This document shows, piece after piece, positions 55,547 through 64,000 of a DNA stretch of 64,000 bases. The DNA is from Siphonodentalium dalli (lineage: Eukaryota > Mollusca > Scaphopoda > Gadilida > Siphonodentaliidae): contig CP136061.1 of NCBI GenBank assembly GCA_032622095.1, forward strand, positions 25,050,991 through 25,114,990. The letters are read 5' to 3'. The translations under genes were made by a program, and so were the position numbers. Position 1 is the first letter of the stretch; each line of letters opens with the position of its first letter. The notes beneath the pieces are model-generated. The model made no database searches and had not been told where the DNA came from. It saw nothing but the letters and a program-made list of their open reading frames with translations.

Positions 55547-55807
55547 TATGTGGATGGAGTTATCATTAAACCTCACATCCTTATATTGGTTATGTGGATG
55601 GAGTTACATGTATCATTAAACCTCAGATCCTTATAATGGTTATGTAGATGGAGTTATCATTAAACGTCGTACCCTTATATTGGTTATGTAGATGGAGTTA
55701 TCATTAAACCTCACATCTTTATGGTTATGTGGATGGAGTTATCAATAAACATCACATCCTCATATTGGTTAGGTTATGTAGATGGAGTTATCATTAAACC
55801 TGACATC
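55547..55807. repeat. ~45-bp minisatellite, 6 copies
   Basis: Units GTTATGTGGATGGAGTTATC plus ATTAAACCTCACATCCTTAT and ATTG. One copy has an inserted acatgt, one is shortened, and one has a repeated ggtta. Confidence 0.92.
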
Positions 55808-56019
55808 AGTGTGTTGGGGATTTTTGACCTTGACTTGGGACCTTTGGTTTTTAACGCAGTTCACCTCACAAATGTGAGTACACCTTATACACAAATTTCC
55901 TATGTAGCCAGAGTTTTTCTCGGATAAGATGAGTTTGAAGCCTGTTTACATTGCGAAATGTTGTCAGTTTTGTATCGTCTGCAGCGGAACTCGGCATGGT
56001 GAAGCAAAAGTTACAAGGC

Positions 56020-56810
56020 ATTGTAAAAATAAATTGGGGAGGGTGGGTGATACAGGGAAATATGGATTGATACCGATGTAAATTTGTAGAGCGATAATGA
56101 CCAATGTTGACATATTATGCATGTCAACTATACTTTTGCGACAAGGCTATAACATAGAGGAGGGGGTCAGAATCTTAGTTATCTCTATATAGTGCCAGAA
56201 TAGTCATTCTTGGACTTCTATAGTGGTACAATGCAAATTAGAATCAAATGATAAAAATATGTATGTAACACAACTATACCGATGAAAAGGAAAATAATAA
56301 TTTGGGCCAGGATTAGATGTTGGGTGGGTAATATGGAGAAAAAGGGGTTCATACCGATGAACTGACATAAATTAGTAGAAGCGATAGCGATCATTGTTGC
56401 CATGTAATGCATCGCGACTGTACTGTAGTGGCAATGATATAAAATATAGATGGCACCATAATTATATAGAAAGGAATAGCAATTGATATACATATACGGT
56501 ATAGTAATACCATAGACATAAGTATCACATAATAAAATATATACGTAACGTGACAATACTGTTGAAAAAAATAAATAAATTGGACCGGGATTAGAGGTTG
56601 GGTTGGTTATATGTGGATAATTTAATATGGGGTTCATACTGATGAAACGATATAAATTAGTAGAGTGATAAAGACCAATTTTGACACTTAGTCAGGCTAT
56701 GTGGGGGAAATAAGGGTTGATACGATAGACTGAAATAAATTTTCCGAGTGATAATGACCAATGTTGACGTATAAAGTAATGCAACTGTACTGTCACACAA
56801 TTATCAGGTA
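56020..56810. repeat. degenerate ~275-bp tandem repeat, about 3 copies
   Basis: Repeated words: ggttgggttggt/ggtgggtgata, gggttcataccgatgaa, ataaattagtagag, gataatgaccaatgttgaca and gcaactgtactg. Copies begin near 56030, 56290 and 56585, with part of another near 56710. Confidence 0.7.
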
Positions 56811-56876
56811 GAACCAGTCAAATATGCACCCTGGTGCCCAATATGGAGCAGCTCAGAAAACACTTGCATGGCCCTA

Positions 56877-57230
56877 AAATTTATTTAACATGGGATTTCC
56901 CATTCAAATCGATTTATGTCGATAAAACTTTTATTTTTCAAAATTTTAAGCTGAGACTTGGTGAGTCTGCGTGGAATACTTATATATTCTTAAAATGACA
57001 GGGTCCAACACATAATTATGTTTTAGATAGAAGAAATGAAATTTTTTTCGATGATAAATTTAACATGGAATTTCCCATTCAGATCGATTTATGTCGATAA
57101 AACTCTTATTTTTCAAACTTTTAAGGTTAGACTTGGTGTGTCTGCGTGGAATAATTATATATTCATAAAATAATAGAGTACAACACGTACTTATGTTTCA
57201 GATGGAAGAAATTATTTTTTTTCGATGAAA
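56877..57230. repeat. 176-bp tandem duplication
   Basis: Two copies of taaatttaacatggaatttc, ccattcagatcgatttatgt, cgataaaactcttatttttc, agacttggtg-gtctgcgtgg and gatggaagaaat..tttttttcgatg, at 56877-57053 and 57054-57230, with scattered differences. Confidence 0.9.
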
Positions 57231-58050
57231 AAAATTCCAGCGTGGGCTGGGCGTTGAAAATGTAAACAAACATTTTGTCAAGTGTTGTTTTGGTCAAAAC
57301 ATCGATTTTTGGACGGGGTGAACTGATCCGAATAATAGCTAAGATGTATTTAGATGAATTATCGGAAGAATTTGACCGATTAGGGTGCATTTTAAGAGAA
57401 TCGAGTGGATAAATCTTCAACTTTTGCACCAATCACGCGAATTCGGCCATCAATGTAGACAAGCGCTGATTAATATTCATGACAACAATTGCAGGCATCA
57501 AACTCACCTTTTTGGAAGGTAAATCCAATAATTATATATCAAAACAATCCTTCCTAAACACCTTCCAAGATATCCCACAAAGTTTTAATAGGTTAGGACG
57601 CAGAAACAGTCGAAATGAATGAATTAAAATCTCCATTGTCTTTGCTTCAATTATCATTGCGGTGACTGCGCGTACGATTTGATGCGTCTTGTTTCCGATG
57701 ACGTCATTTTCGTTGCTCCCCAACCCTTTTTGAGTTCAACGGCATTTCAATTGGTTGAAATTGAAATTTCTGAAGTATCAGCTCCACCTGAATCTAGTTA
57801 CCCAATTGGTAGAAATACCTTAACAACACCTCTTAGTTTTACCAATTAGAACTCTAATTTTATTGACGATATGAGATCAACAGCATACTATGAAACTGTT
57901 TATGGCGGTGTTAATCAAGCGTGTGGTCTGATAATGGTTATAATTTTATTTTGCAATCAAATGTCAGTGCAGCTCAGCAGAAACGCATGGGGACTAGTTC
58001 AGTTCAGCAGAAACGCATGAGTCCCACGATTATAGTACACCCACTGGACG
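57231..58050. other. unassigned stretch
   Basis: No gene recognised. A minus-strand frame 57723-57532 (63 codons) has no domain. cagttcagcagaaacgcatg appears twice (57970 and 58000). Confidence 0.3.
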
Positions 58051-58054
58051 CGGC

Positions 58055-58525
58055 TTCGCAATGCACAGAGTAAAACCCAAGATGGCTGCCACGGCCTAGT
58101 TGTATGGCCGAATTACCACAAAATGGCTAGTCTCATCTACATGTCAATATTAACATCCATGACAAATATCATGATGATCAGACAAACAGTACAACCTGTA
58201 GCCCGTGCTAATGGATTTAATTTGTTAACCAAAGATGGTCGCTGTTTTTTTGCCGAATGACCCCAAAAAGACTCGTTCCCATCTACATGTCAATGTCAAC
58301 AGCTATGACATATGTCATAATGATCCGACGAAAGGTATGACCTGTATCTCGTGCCAAAGGATTTAGTCATACAAAGAGTAAAATCCAAGATGGCTGCCAG
58401 CGGCCATGTTTTGTGAGCGAAATAACTCGTCCCCATCTACATGCCAATCTCATTCAACAGATATGACAAATTTCATAATGATCCAACCAAAGGTACGACA
58501 TGTATCCCATGCGAAATGATTTAGC
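58055..58525. repeat. degenerate ~160-bp tandem repeat, 3 copies
   Basis: Each copy has aagatggctgccacggcc-type, ccatctacatgtcaat, gacatatgtcataatgatcc, aaaggtatgacctgtatc and tgccaaaggatttag words. It is related to the gccatcttggattt family of 2470-2935 in the first word. Confidence 0.75.
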
Positions 58526-58729
58526 ATTGCAAAGAGTATAAAAAGTCGGCCGACCACATTGTTCCCCGACAACGTGGCAAGTTGATGCGGCTTTTTAAAA
58601 GAAATTAAACAAAATGTTGAAATCTTCTAATTCGAAAGGGTTAATAATTCCGTAAAAAAATAATTTTTCCGTCATCTATATATACATGTTGCACATCTCC
58701 AATATGTGGGTAACAATATGGTTTAAATA

Positions 58730-59320
58730 TTGTTGATTACACCATGAAGAATGCCCTCATACAGAAAATTATAAAAAATTGCCCATAACTCTGGGCAAAA
58801 TCATTGGATCAGACTCAAATTCGAACTTGACCTGTATTTTGATATGAACGACCAACAAAAAGAACTGAATATCCAATTAAACAATCCAAACTTGAGTTAT
58901 CATTCGGAAACCAAAGAAAAAAGAAGAAAATATAATTTTATAAGTCGAAAAAAGTCCATAATTCTAGGAAAAGTTAGCGGATCAAACTCATATTCGAACT
59001 CAACCTGTATCTTGATATGACTGATCCACACGAAAACGGAATTTGCAATTAAAGGATTCAAACTTGAGATATCATCCGGAAACCGAAAAGGTGAGAAATT
59101 TTCTCAGTATAAAAAAGTTGAAAAAAGGGAAATAACCCCATAAAAGAAAATCGGATCAAACCCAGAGTTGTAGAGCACCTGTGTTGTTGGTTGATACACC
59201 TACATACCAAGTTTCAATCAAATCGGATGATCGTTACTGGAGTTATAACTCCGGACGGACACACGGACGGACGCACAGACGGACGCACGGGACCCACGGA
59301 CGGACTGGGCTGATTACAAT
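58730..59320. repeat. dispersed repeat ending in GGAC-rich microsatellite
   Basis: Repeated blocks gcccataactctgggcaaaa/gtccataattctaggaaaag, attcgaactcaacctgtatc, ttgatatgactgatcc and cttgagatatcatccggaaac. The terminal part ccaagtttcaatcaaatcgg, tggagttataactccgg leads into ggacggacacacggacggac (59251-59310). An inverse relative lies at 4340-4840. Confidence 0.75.
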
Positions 59321-59792
59321 AGTCCCCCAAAAATATTTTTTTCGGGGAACAAAAATGTCTAATGTTAGCTTTACTAATGAATAAAGCATCCATGGAAGCC
59401 ACTAACAATGGGTTTGATTAAACTTGGTAAACATTTTTTCAAATATCGTCCAAGATAATCAGATGAGACTATACATGCATGCGACACGCTCGCAAAATTA
59501 AAACGCAGTCAACCACTATATTGACCAGCTGGATAAAATGTTTGCAGGAAGGTGTGCCGTTTTTTTGTATCTGGCCATTCTGCGGACCCATGCACCCCCC
59601 CCCCAAAAAGACCTACACAGCAGTTTAACTTATAAAAGATGGAAAACATGATCAAGTATAAATACTTTTCTATCAATCTGAATGACTGTTCTGGTCTGTG
59701 GTGGTATTAAATTTAATCTCTTTGCAGTGGTCTTAGTGAAAGTTTTGAAACTAACCTTTGTATTCATGTCCATCATTTAAAGATACGGATGG

Positions 59793-59936
59793 CTTTCGCT
59801 ATGGATATTGCTGTTAAAATGGTCACACCAATTAAAACCGCCATAAACATAACAAATATTAAAACATTGACTGCTGTTAAAATGGTCACACCCATTAAAA
59901 CCGCCATAAACAGAAAGAACATTAAAACATTGACAG
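59793..59936. repeat. 63-bp direct duplication
   Basis: gctgttaaaatggtcacacc, attaaaaccgccataaacat and attaaaacattgac at 59810 and 59873. Open frames here on both strands follow from it. Confidence 0.9.
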
Positions 59937-60030
59937 ATTGTGTTCTTATACCAATCATAAGCATCGCATAAATAGCATGTTATTGTCAAGATCGAACGCT
60001 GTATTAGAAACACAAGCCATATATTATGTT

Positions 60031-60216
60031 ACGGTACACGCAAATGGTGTGCGATGAGCAAAACACTCAACACCGCGGAGAGCCCATTACAGAAATTTGT
60101 TAAAATCTCTACCATCTATTTTACAATATATTGGTATAGCGCTCACTAATCTTCGCCACTCAAGATTTCGGTATTAAATGGGTCACCGTGAATCACTCTC
60201 TCAAAACAAATCGCCA
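60031..60216. mobile_element. MITE fragment of the 9674-12856 family
   Basis: Left TIR ggtgtgcgatgagcaaaaca plus ctcaacaccgcgg; inner gcgctcactaatcttcgcc, ggtcaccgtgaatcactctc. The right TIR end is missing. The open frame that begins at 60178 starts inside this element. Confidence 0.65.
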
Positions 60217-60621
60217 CTGCTGTCTGTTTTCTTCTCAATAACCCACGCGGATCTCAATCATGAACGTATAATATTTCATAACGGTGATGCATATGTCACA
60301 ATGACACCCGACACTTGGTCTCCGAAGGTTACATTTTTTTATGTTTTGAGGGTTTTATTTATACTTAACTGGGATTCTTATAGTCCCGTATGTCTTAGTC
60401 CAGTGAGTTCTTCCTTGATTCCGCACACCCAAGCACAGTGTCATAAAGAAACCATCATGATGGATTCATATCTGGACCTTCTTTGTCCAGTTGATCAGCA
60501 GATTCCGAAATATTCTGTGCGTTCCATTACAACTCTGTTGTCGAGATCTGCGTGCAACAAATTTGAATATCGTCCCCACGTGACCACGTCTATTCTATAC
60601 TTAAATTTTAAAGTGAATTAG
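60178..60621 (+). CDS. hypothetical ORF, 147 codons, doubtful
   Basis: It starts inside a MITE end (MGHRESLSQNKS) and continues ITHADLNHERIIFHNGDAY, IPHTQAQCHKETIMMDSYLD and LLCPVDQQIPKYSVRSITTL to a stop. The later part is mixed in composition and is not repeated in the window, so it could be a gene fragment. No domain and no splice borders with a partner were recognised. Confidence 0.25.
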   Translation: MGHRESLSQNKSPLLSVFFSITHADLNHERIIFHNGDAYVTMTPDTWSPKVTFFYVLRVLFILNWDSYSPVCLSPVSSSLIPHTQAQCHKETIMMDSYLDLLCPVDQQIPKYSVRSITTLLSRSACNKFEYRPHVTTSILYLNFKVN

Positions 60622-61094
60622 AAAAATATAACGTAACAACACAAACCAAGATCTGTTTTTAAAATGTTATAAGTCTCAGAGATTAATCACACGAGAAAGG
60701 CTGTCGAACTAAACCAGCGTTACATGGTAACTTATAACGAAGGTAAATGTGGCTTCAGCGTTTATAAATTATATATAGGACTGCTTTGGGAAACAGCGAC
60801 ACACTATACATCTTTATTAGCAGGGGAATACTACTATATATTTGATGTCAACAAATTGCCTTAAATGACAATTTCATCCCTTGATTATGCAACGTACCGT
60901 TCCGCTTTTGTCTCGTTTTGTCTCGTTTTGTCCCGTTGAGACCGCACCAGCGCGCTGGTGGATGTGTACAAGCTAAATCAATATTCACGTCATAGGGGAA
61001 CACAGCGCACTGGTGGTTATATATAAATCAATATTCACGTCATAAAGAACAGCGAGCCCACATAATTATTTATAGTTATGCATATTCGAGATAA

Positions 61095-61235
61095 ATTTCA
61101 AAGTGAACCTGAAAACTGCACAATTAGCATCTAGACTGGCACCAAGCTCTCCAAGTGTTGGAAATTTCCGACCTGACACATCCCTAATGTTGGAAAATGA
61201 CCATTTCAGTCCAATATGTGATTTTTCTGTAATGC
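61095..61235. repeat. dispersed repeat (agcatctagactggc family), copy 3
   Basis: Contains gcacaattagcatctagact, ggcaccaagctctccaagtg, ttggaaatttccgacctgac and ccatttcagtccaatatgtg; matches 12880-13015 and 34600-34720. Confidence 0.65.
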
Positions 61236-61532
61236 AATAATGATAAAATCTCCGTGGCAGAAGTATATTTCTCAGACCACAAGCTGGTGTGGGCTGCATG
61301 GAATGATAAATGAACGTCATGACAACAAACCCTATTAACATGTACCTTGTTATATGTCCATTTGACTTAGAAAAATCAGCGTCCGCCCATAATAACATTG
61401 TCAATACTACAATTTAGTCACTGCCATTGTTTGTTTGTGTACAGTTCATAAAAGCACACCGGACTTATTTTTGCCACGCCCAGCTTAGCTCTTATTTTGT
61501 ATCACAGCGCGGTCACTTATCAAACATGGGAC

Positions 61533-62071
61533 TAGATCATGCCATGAATCTCTACTCTGCAAGTACAAAACCTTGGAACTTTTTGAAGTTTTGACAGGTA
61601 CAAAGTCGAACAAATATCTCTGGGAATATATTTCTTAGTTATATTCTGTTCCTTCCTTAATAATCTACTTCGCTGTAGGTGAAGGTCCCAACTCGATATT
61701 GCATGATTTTCCGGGAGTTTTGTGAGCCGATATCGCAATAAACATTGAATTAATCACACAAGAGAAATTCCACAATTGTAGGCGACGCGAATATAAAATC
61801 GCTCACAAAGTCACCCAAATCGCTCACAAAGTCACCCAAATCGCTCACAAAGTCACCCTAATCGCTCACAAAGTCAATCAAATCGTGAAATTTCGAGTTG
61901 GGACCTTCACTTACAGGGAATTACATTATTAAGAAACAAATAATAACTAAGAAATATATCCCCCGCCTTATATTTTCTACTTTATAAGGTTTATAAAGTT
62001 CCTAGGTTTTGTACTGGTGGAATATGATCTCTACGGGCGTTTGCCAGATTAGAGATCCGTGGCATGATCTA
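61533..62071. mobile_element. 539-bp MITE with ~180-bp inverted arms and 4 internal 19-bp repeats
   Basis: Ends TAGATCATGCCA (61533) and its complement (to 62071). Arms continue with gtacaaaacc-ttgg-aactttt/aagttcctaggttttgtac, tatatttcttagttat/ataactaagaaatata and gtaggtgaaggtcccaactc/gagttgggaccttcacttac. The core holds aatcgctcacaaagtcaccc repeated four times (61797-61876). No coding region. Confidence 0.85.
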
Positions 62072-62381
62072 AAACCAAATATTATTAAACTGAATTAATT
62101 TATAATATATGATGAATCTGGTGTGAGCCTGAATCAGTTGACGTTCAGGTGGTAGGCTCTGCAGGTAACGTGTCACTTTTTTCTCTCAAAGTATGATTGC
62201 TTATCTTTGAGCTTCGTGTCAAACTTTGCAAATTCAAAGATCAACCTGTTTTTCTTTTTCTGAGAGTCGAAGCTTTGAACAGATTTTGGGCATTTCTGAT
62301 TTGGAACAATGGGATCAACTTCGTTAGCTGGTTCGGACCAAACCCATTGCTAATTTGTGAACTTTGACAATTCGAACATTT
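62072..62381. other. no recognisable feature
   Basis: AT-rich; contains a ttcgtgtcaaactttgcaaa/tttgtgaactttgacaattc-like pair. Nothing else was seen. Confidence 0.3.
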
Positions 62382-62905
62382 TTAAAGATGTGTACACTCC
62401 TTATGATCATGACCATAAAAAGAACAGCATGCACAAATGGTTTCTTTACTTTTACAATGGTCCTGACCATGACCATAGCCATGGCATTTAAAACATCGTA
62501 GTGGATTTGGAATGTAGGTACTTATATCTACCTTCACGTACCCAACCGTCAATGTCTGTTGATGTTCACACCGATTGAATGTCAGAAGATAACTATTCAG
62601 AGGAACTCGTATACCATCGAGTATTTGTAAATCGGCGGACTTCTGTAACTCCCTGTGGTGCCAACTCCGCCAATATTTCTGATTCCAAAGAATCATCTAT
62701 ATCGCGGGTCCACAACACAGCTCTGGTACTGTTCAATGTCTTGTGAGGAGTAACTAACACTGGCGTTTGTGCAATATAATTGTCCAGTAATGCTTTGTAG
62801 CGTCTTATCAATGACGAATATAATGTCTTTTAACATGTGGGTCAAAGCCAAGAACCAAGTACTGAGGGAATACCACAGCAGCTTTGGAACTTGGCGACTC
62901 ATCAT
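62382..62905 (-). pseudogene. LINE ORF1 (gag-like) remnant with CCHC zinc knuckles
   Basis: Minus-strand frames, shifted relative to each other, give AVLWTRDIDDSLESEILAEL, APQGVTEVRRFTNTRWYTSS (around 62720-62600), then VPLNSYLLTFNRCEHQQTL, VGYVKVDISTYIPNPLRC, and two zinc knuckles, CFKCHGYGHGQDHC and CACCSFYGHDHKEC. The order (E-I-L-x-E-L-x-P-Q-G-V-T-x-V-R-R, I-x-P-Y-I-P-N-P-L-R-C, tandem CCHC) is that of the nucleic-acid-binding ORF1 protein of Jockey-type LINEs. At least one frameshift splits it, no ORF2 follows, and it ends shortly after the second knuckle, so it is a dead 3'-truncated copy or fragment. Confidence 0.85.
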
Positions 62906-62934
62906 TCTTGTGATCGATACGTTGTTTTTTTGTT

Positions 62935-63276
62935 TTGAAAGGCAAACAGTCGAAAACTAGCCCAGCAGCCGTCGCGGACTACCCTTCAAATTATGGTCGG
63001 GCCAAAGACTGGTACATAGCTGAAGTGGTGACCCGTTTAGCCACTGCATATAACAGCTTACCGGTACCTCTCCACAGTGAGACAGGCGTGAACAATACAG
63101 GATTCAATACCCAACTATCAGCAGGACAAACACGAAAGAACAGAAACATAATACGTGAAAAAACAGAAAACAACATCAGACGAGCAATACAACATATAAC
63201 ACAAATTGAATCTGAAACACTGTGGAGAGGCGTGACTAGTGTCAGAGGATTACTATGGGTCCATTATATATATTAA
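62935..63276 (+). CDS. hypothetical ORF, 113 codons
   Basis: It begins KGKQSKTSPAAVADYPSNYG, then RAKDWYIAEVVTRLATAYNS, LPVPLHSETGVNNTGFNTQL and RKNRNIIREKTENNIRRAIQ, to a stop at 63276. The composition is that of a soluble protein and the base composition is richer in GC than the surroundings. It faces the LINE ORF1 remnant. No domain was recognised. It might be part of another mobile element or an exon. Confidence 0.35.
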   Translation: MKGKQSKTSPAAVADYPSNYGRAKDWYIAEVVTRLATAYNSLPVPLHSETGVNNTGFNTQLSAGQTRKNRNIIREKTENNIRRAIQHITQIESETLWRGVTSVRGLLWVHYIY

Positions 63277-64000
63277 TGTCCTCGAGCCTTTGACATTAAA
63301 TTTATAGTTTGCTTTGGCAGTATGGGCTCTGTCAATGAATTCTCAATCTTGGTGGGCAGGGTCAATGGAAAGTTCATATTACCTGTATAAGTCTTCATAG
63401 TATTTATTCATCTTTCACAAGAATAACAATCTCGATTATCATCATCATCACCATCAACACATAATATCAAACATCATACACAGACTGGCATAGTCTGATA
63501 ATACATCAGTAAACACACAGAGTGTTATAATACGCCAAAATAGATATTGGCCCTGCAACCAAATGCAAATATATTACCATGTGCATACATGATAATCACG
63601 CATATGTGCATACACAAATATATGTTAAAGGAACTTGAGGAGTTCCTGAAAATACAAGAGATGCCAGATATCCAATCTATCTAATTGAGATATATACAAA
63701 CTGGCATCTCAGGTTATCGGGAGATAACCTCACAAAAGTAATCACATTAAAATATAATTAAAATAGGAAATATATTCCTAACTATTGGGCTGTATATACT
63801 TTATGTCAAAATGGACAGACTCTATGCTGAACTACTTGAAGACAAAAGTATTAATAAAAACATGATTATAACGATAAAATATAGAAACTGTGAACATACC
63901 AGTTCAATGGGACATAGGCCACTATGTCAGCATAATCTGCGTTCAACCATAATCTTCAACCACAACCATAACTTGACGACATTTAGACGACAAAATAAAC
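63277..64000. other. no gene seen; small hairpins and ATC repeat
   Basis: An ATC run is at about 63438-63456. Two small hairpins: GAGATGCCAG/CTGGCATCTC (63658-63712) and AGGTTATC/GATAACCT (63711-63730). No coding frame recognised up to the window end. Confidence 0.4.

Noticed and set aside
1-64000. tRNA, rRNA, or bacterial-type operon features
   Set aside because: No tRNA-like internal box pairs, rRNA segments or dense same-strand genes were recognised by eye.

Overview
This is an AT-rich eukaryotic (animal) window. There is no operon structure, no ribosome binding sites and no gene-dense layout. Almost all of it is repeats: satellites, minisatellites, foldback elements and MITEs. The repeat style (long foldback elements, tandem repeats carrying CTTCGTCCGGG-type motifs, short TIR elements, degenerate TTAGGG-type interstitial repeats) and the secreted PAN-EGF-lectin gene suggest a marine invertebrate, most likely a mollusc such as a bivalve. 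That assignment is inference.

The one clear host gene is on the minus strand and covers more than half of the window. Four coding exons at 37456-37160, 32689-32593, 20676-20500 and 3876-3650 join with matching splice phases (0, 1, 1) and AG/GT borders. They encode a 265-residue secreted protein: signal peptide, PAN/apple-like domain, four-cysteine EGF-like module and C-type lectin domain (CTLD). Its introns (about 4.5, 11.9 and 16.6 kb) hold most of the repeats between 3.9 and 37 kb. Immediately 3' of the last exon, the end of a CTLD exon is repeated in 171-bp units. These units keep the reading frame and carry a QPD sugar-binding motif that the main exon lacks.

Layout: 1-985, 88-bp satellite; 1111-1904, 47-bp minisatellite; 2470-3265, dispersed repeats and a LINE 3' end; 3268-3876, lectin last exon and its tandem copies; 3961-4232, degenerate telomere-like array; 4850-9615, foldback element with a minisatellite core; 9674-12856, TIR element flanked by TA; 13020-19993, GC-rich palindrome cluster plus a recent 3,196-bp tandem duplication; 20500-20676, lectin exon 3; 20748-30505, several foldback or MITE elements and two arrays of a 31-bp minisatellite; 32593-32689, EGF exon; 33305-37020, nested insertions; 37160-37463, signal peptide/PAN exon; 37690-41290, an array of about 0.6-0.9 kb repeats; 41292-50378, a 9-kb foldback element with other elements nested inside; 50380-52040, rearranged duplicates; 52207-52790, a possible small gene with a promoter-like upstream; 53095-59320, tandem repeat families; 59793-62071, MITEs; 62382-62905, decayed LINE ORF1; to the end, little recognisable.

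No tRNA or rRNA gene, CRISPR array or intact transposase was seen. Boundaries of diverged repeats are read by eye and may be off by tens of bases.
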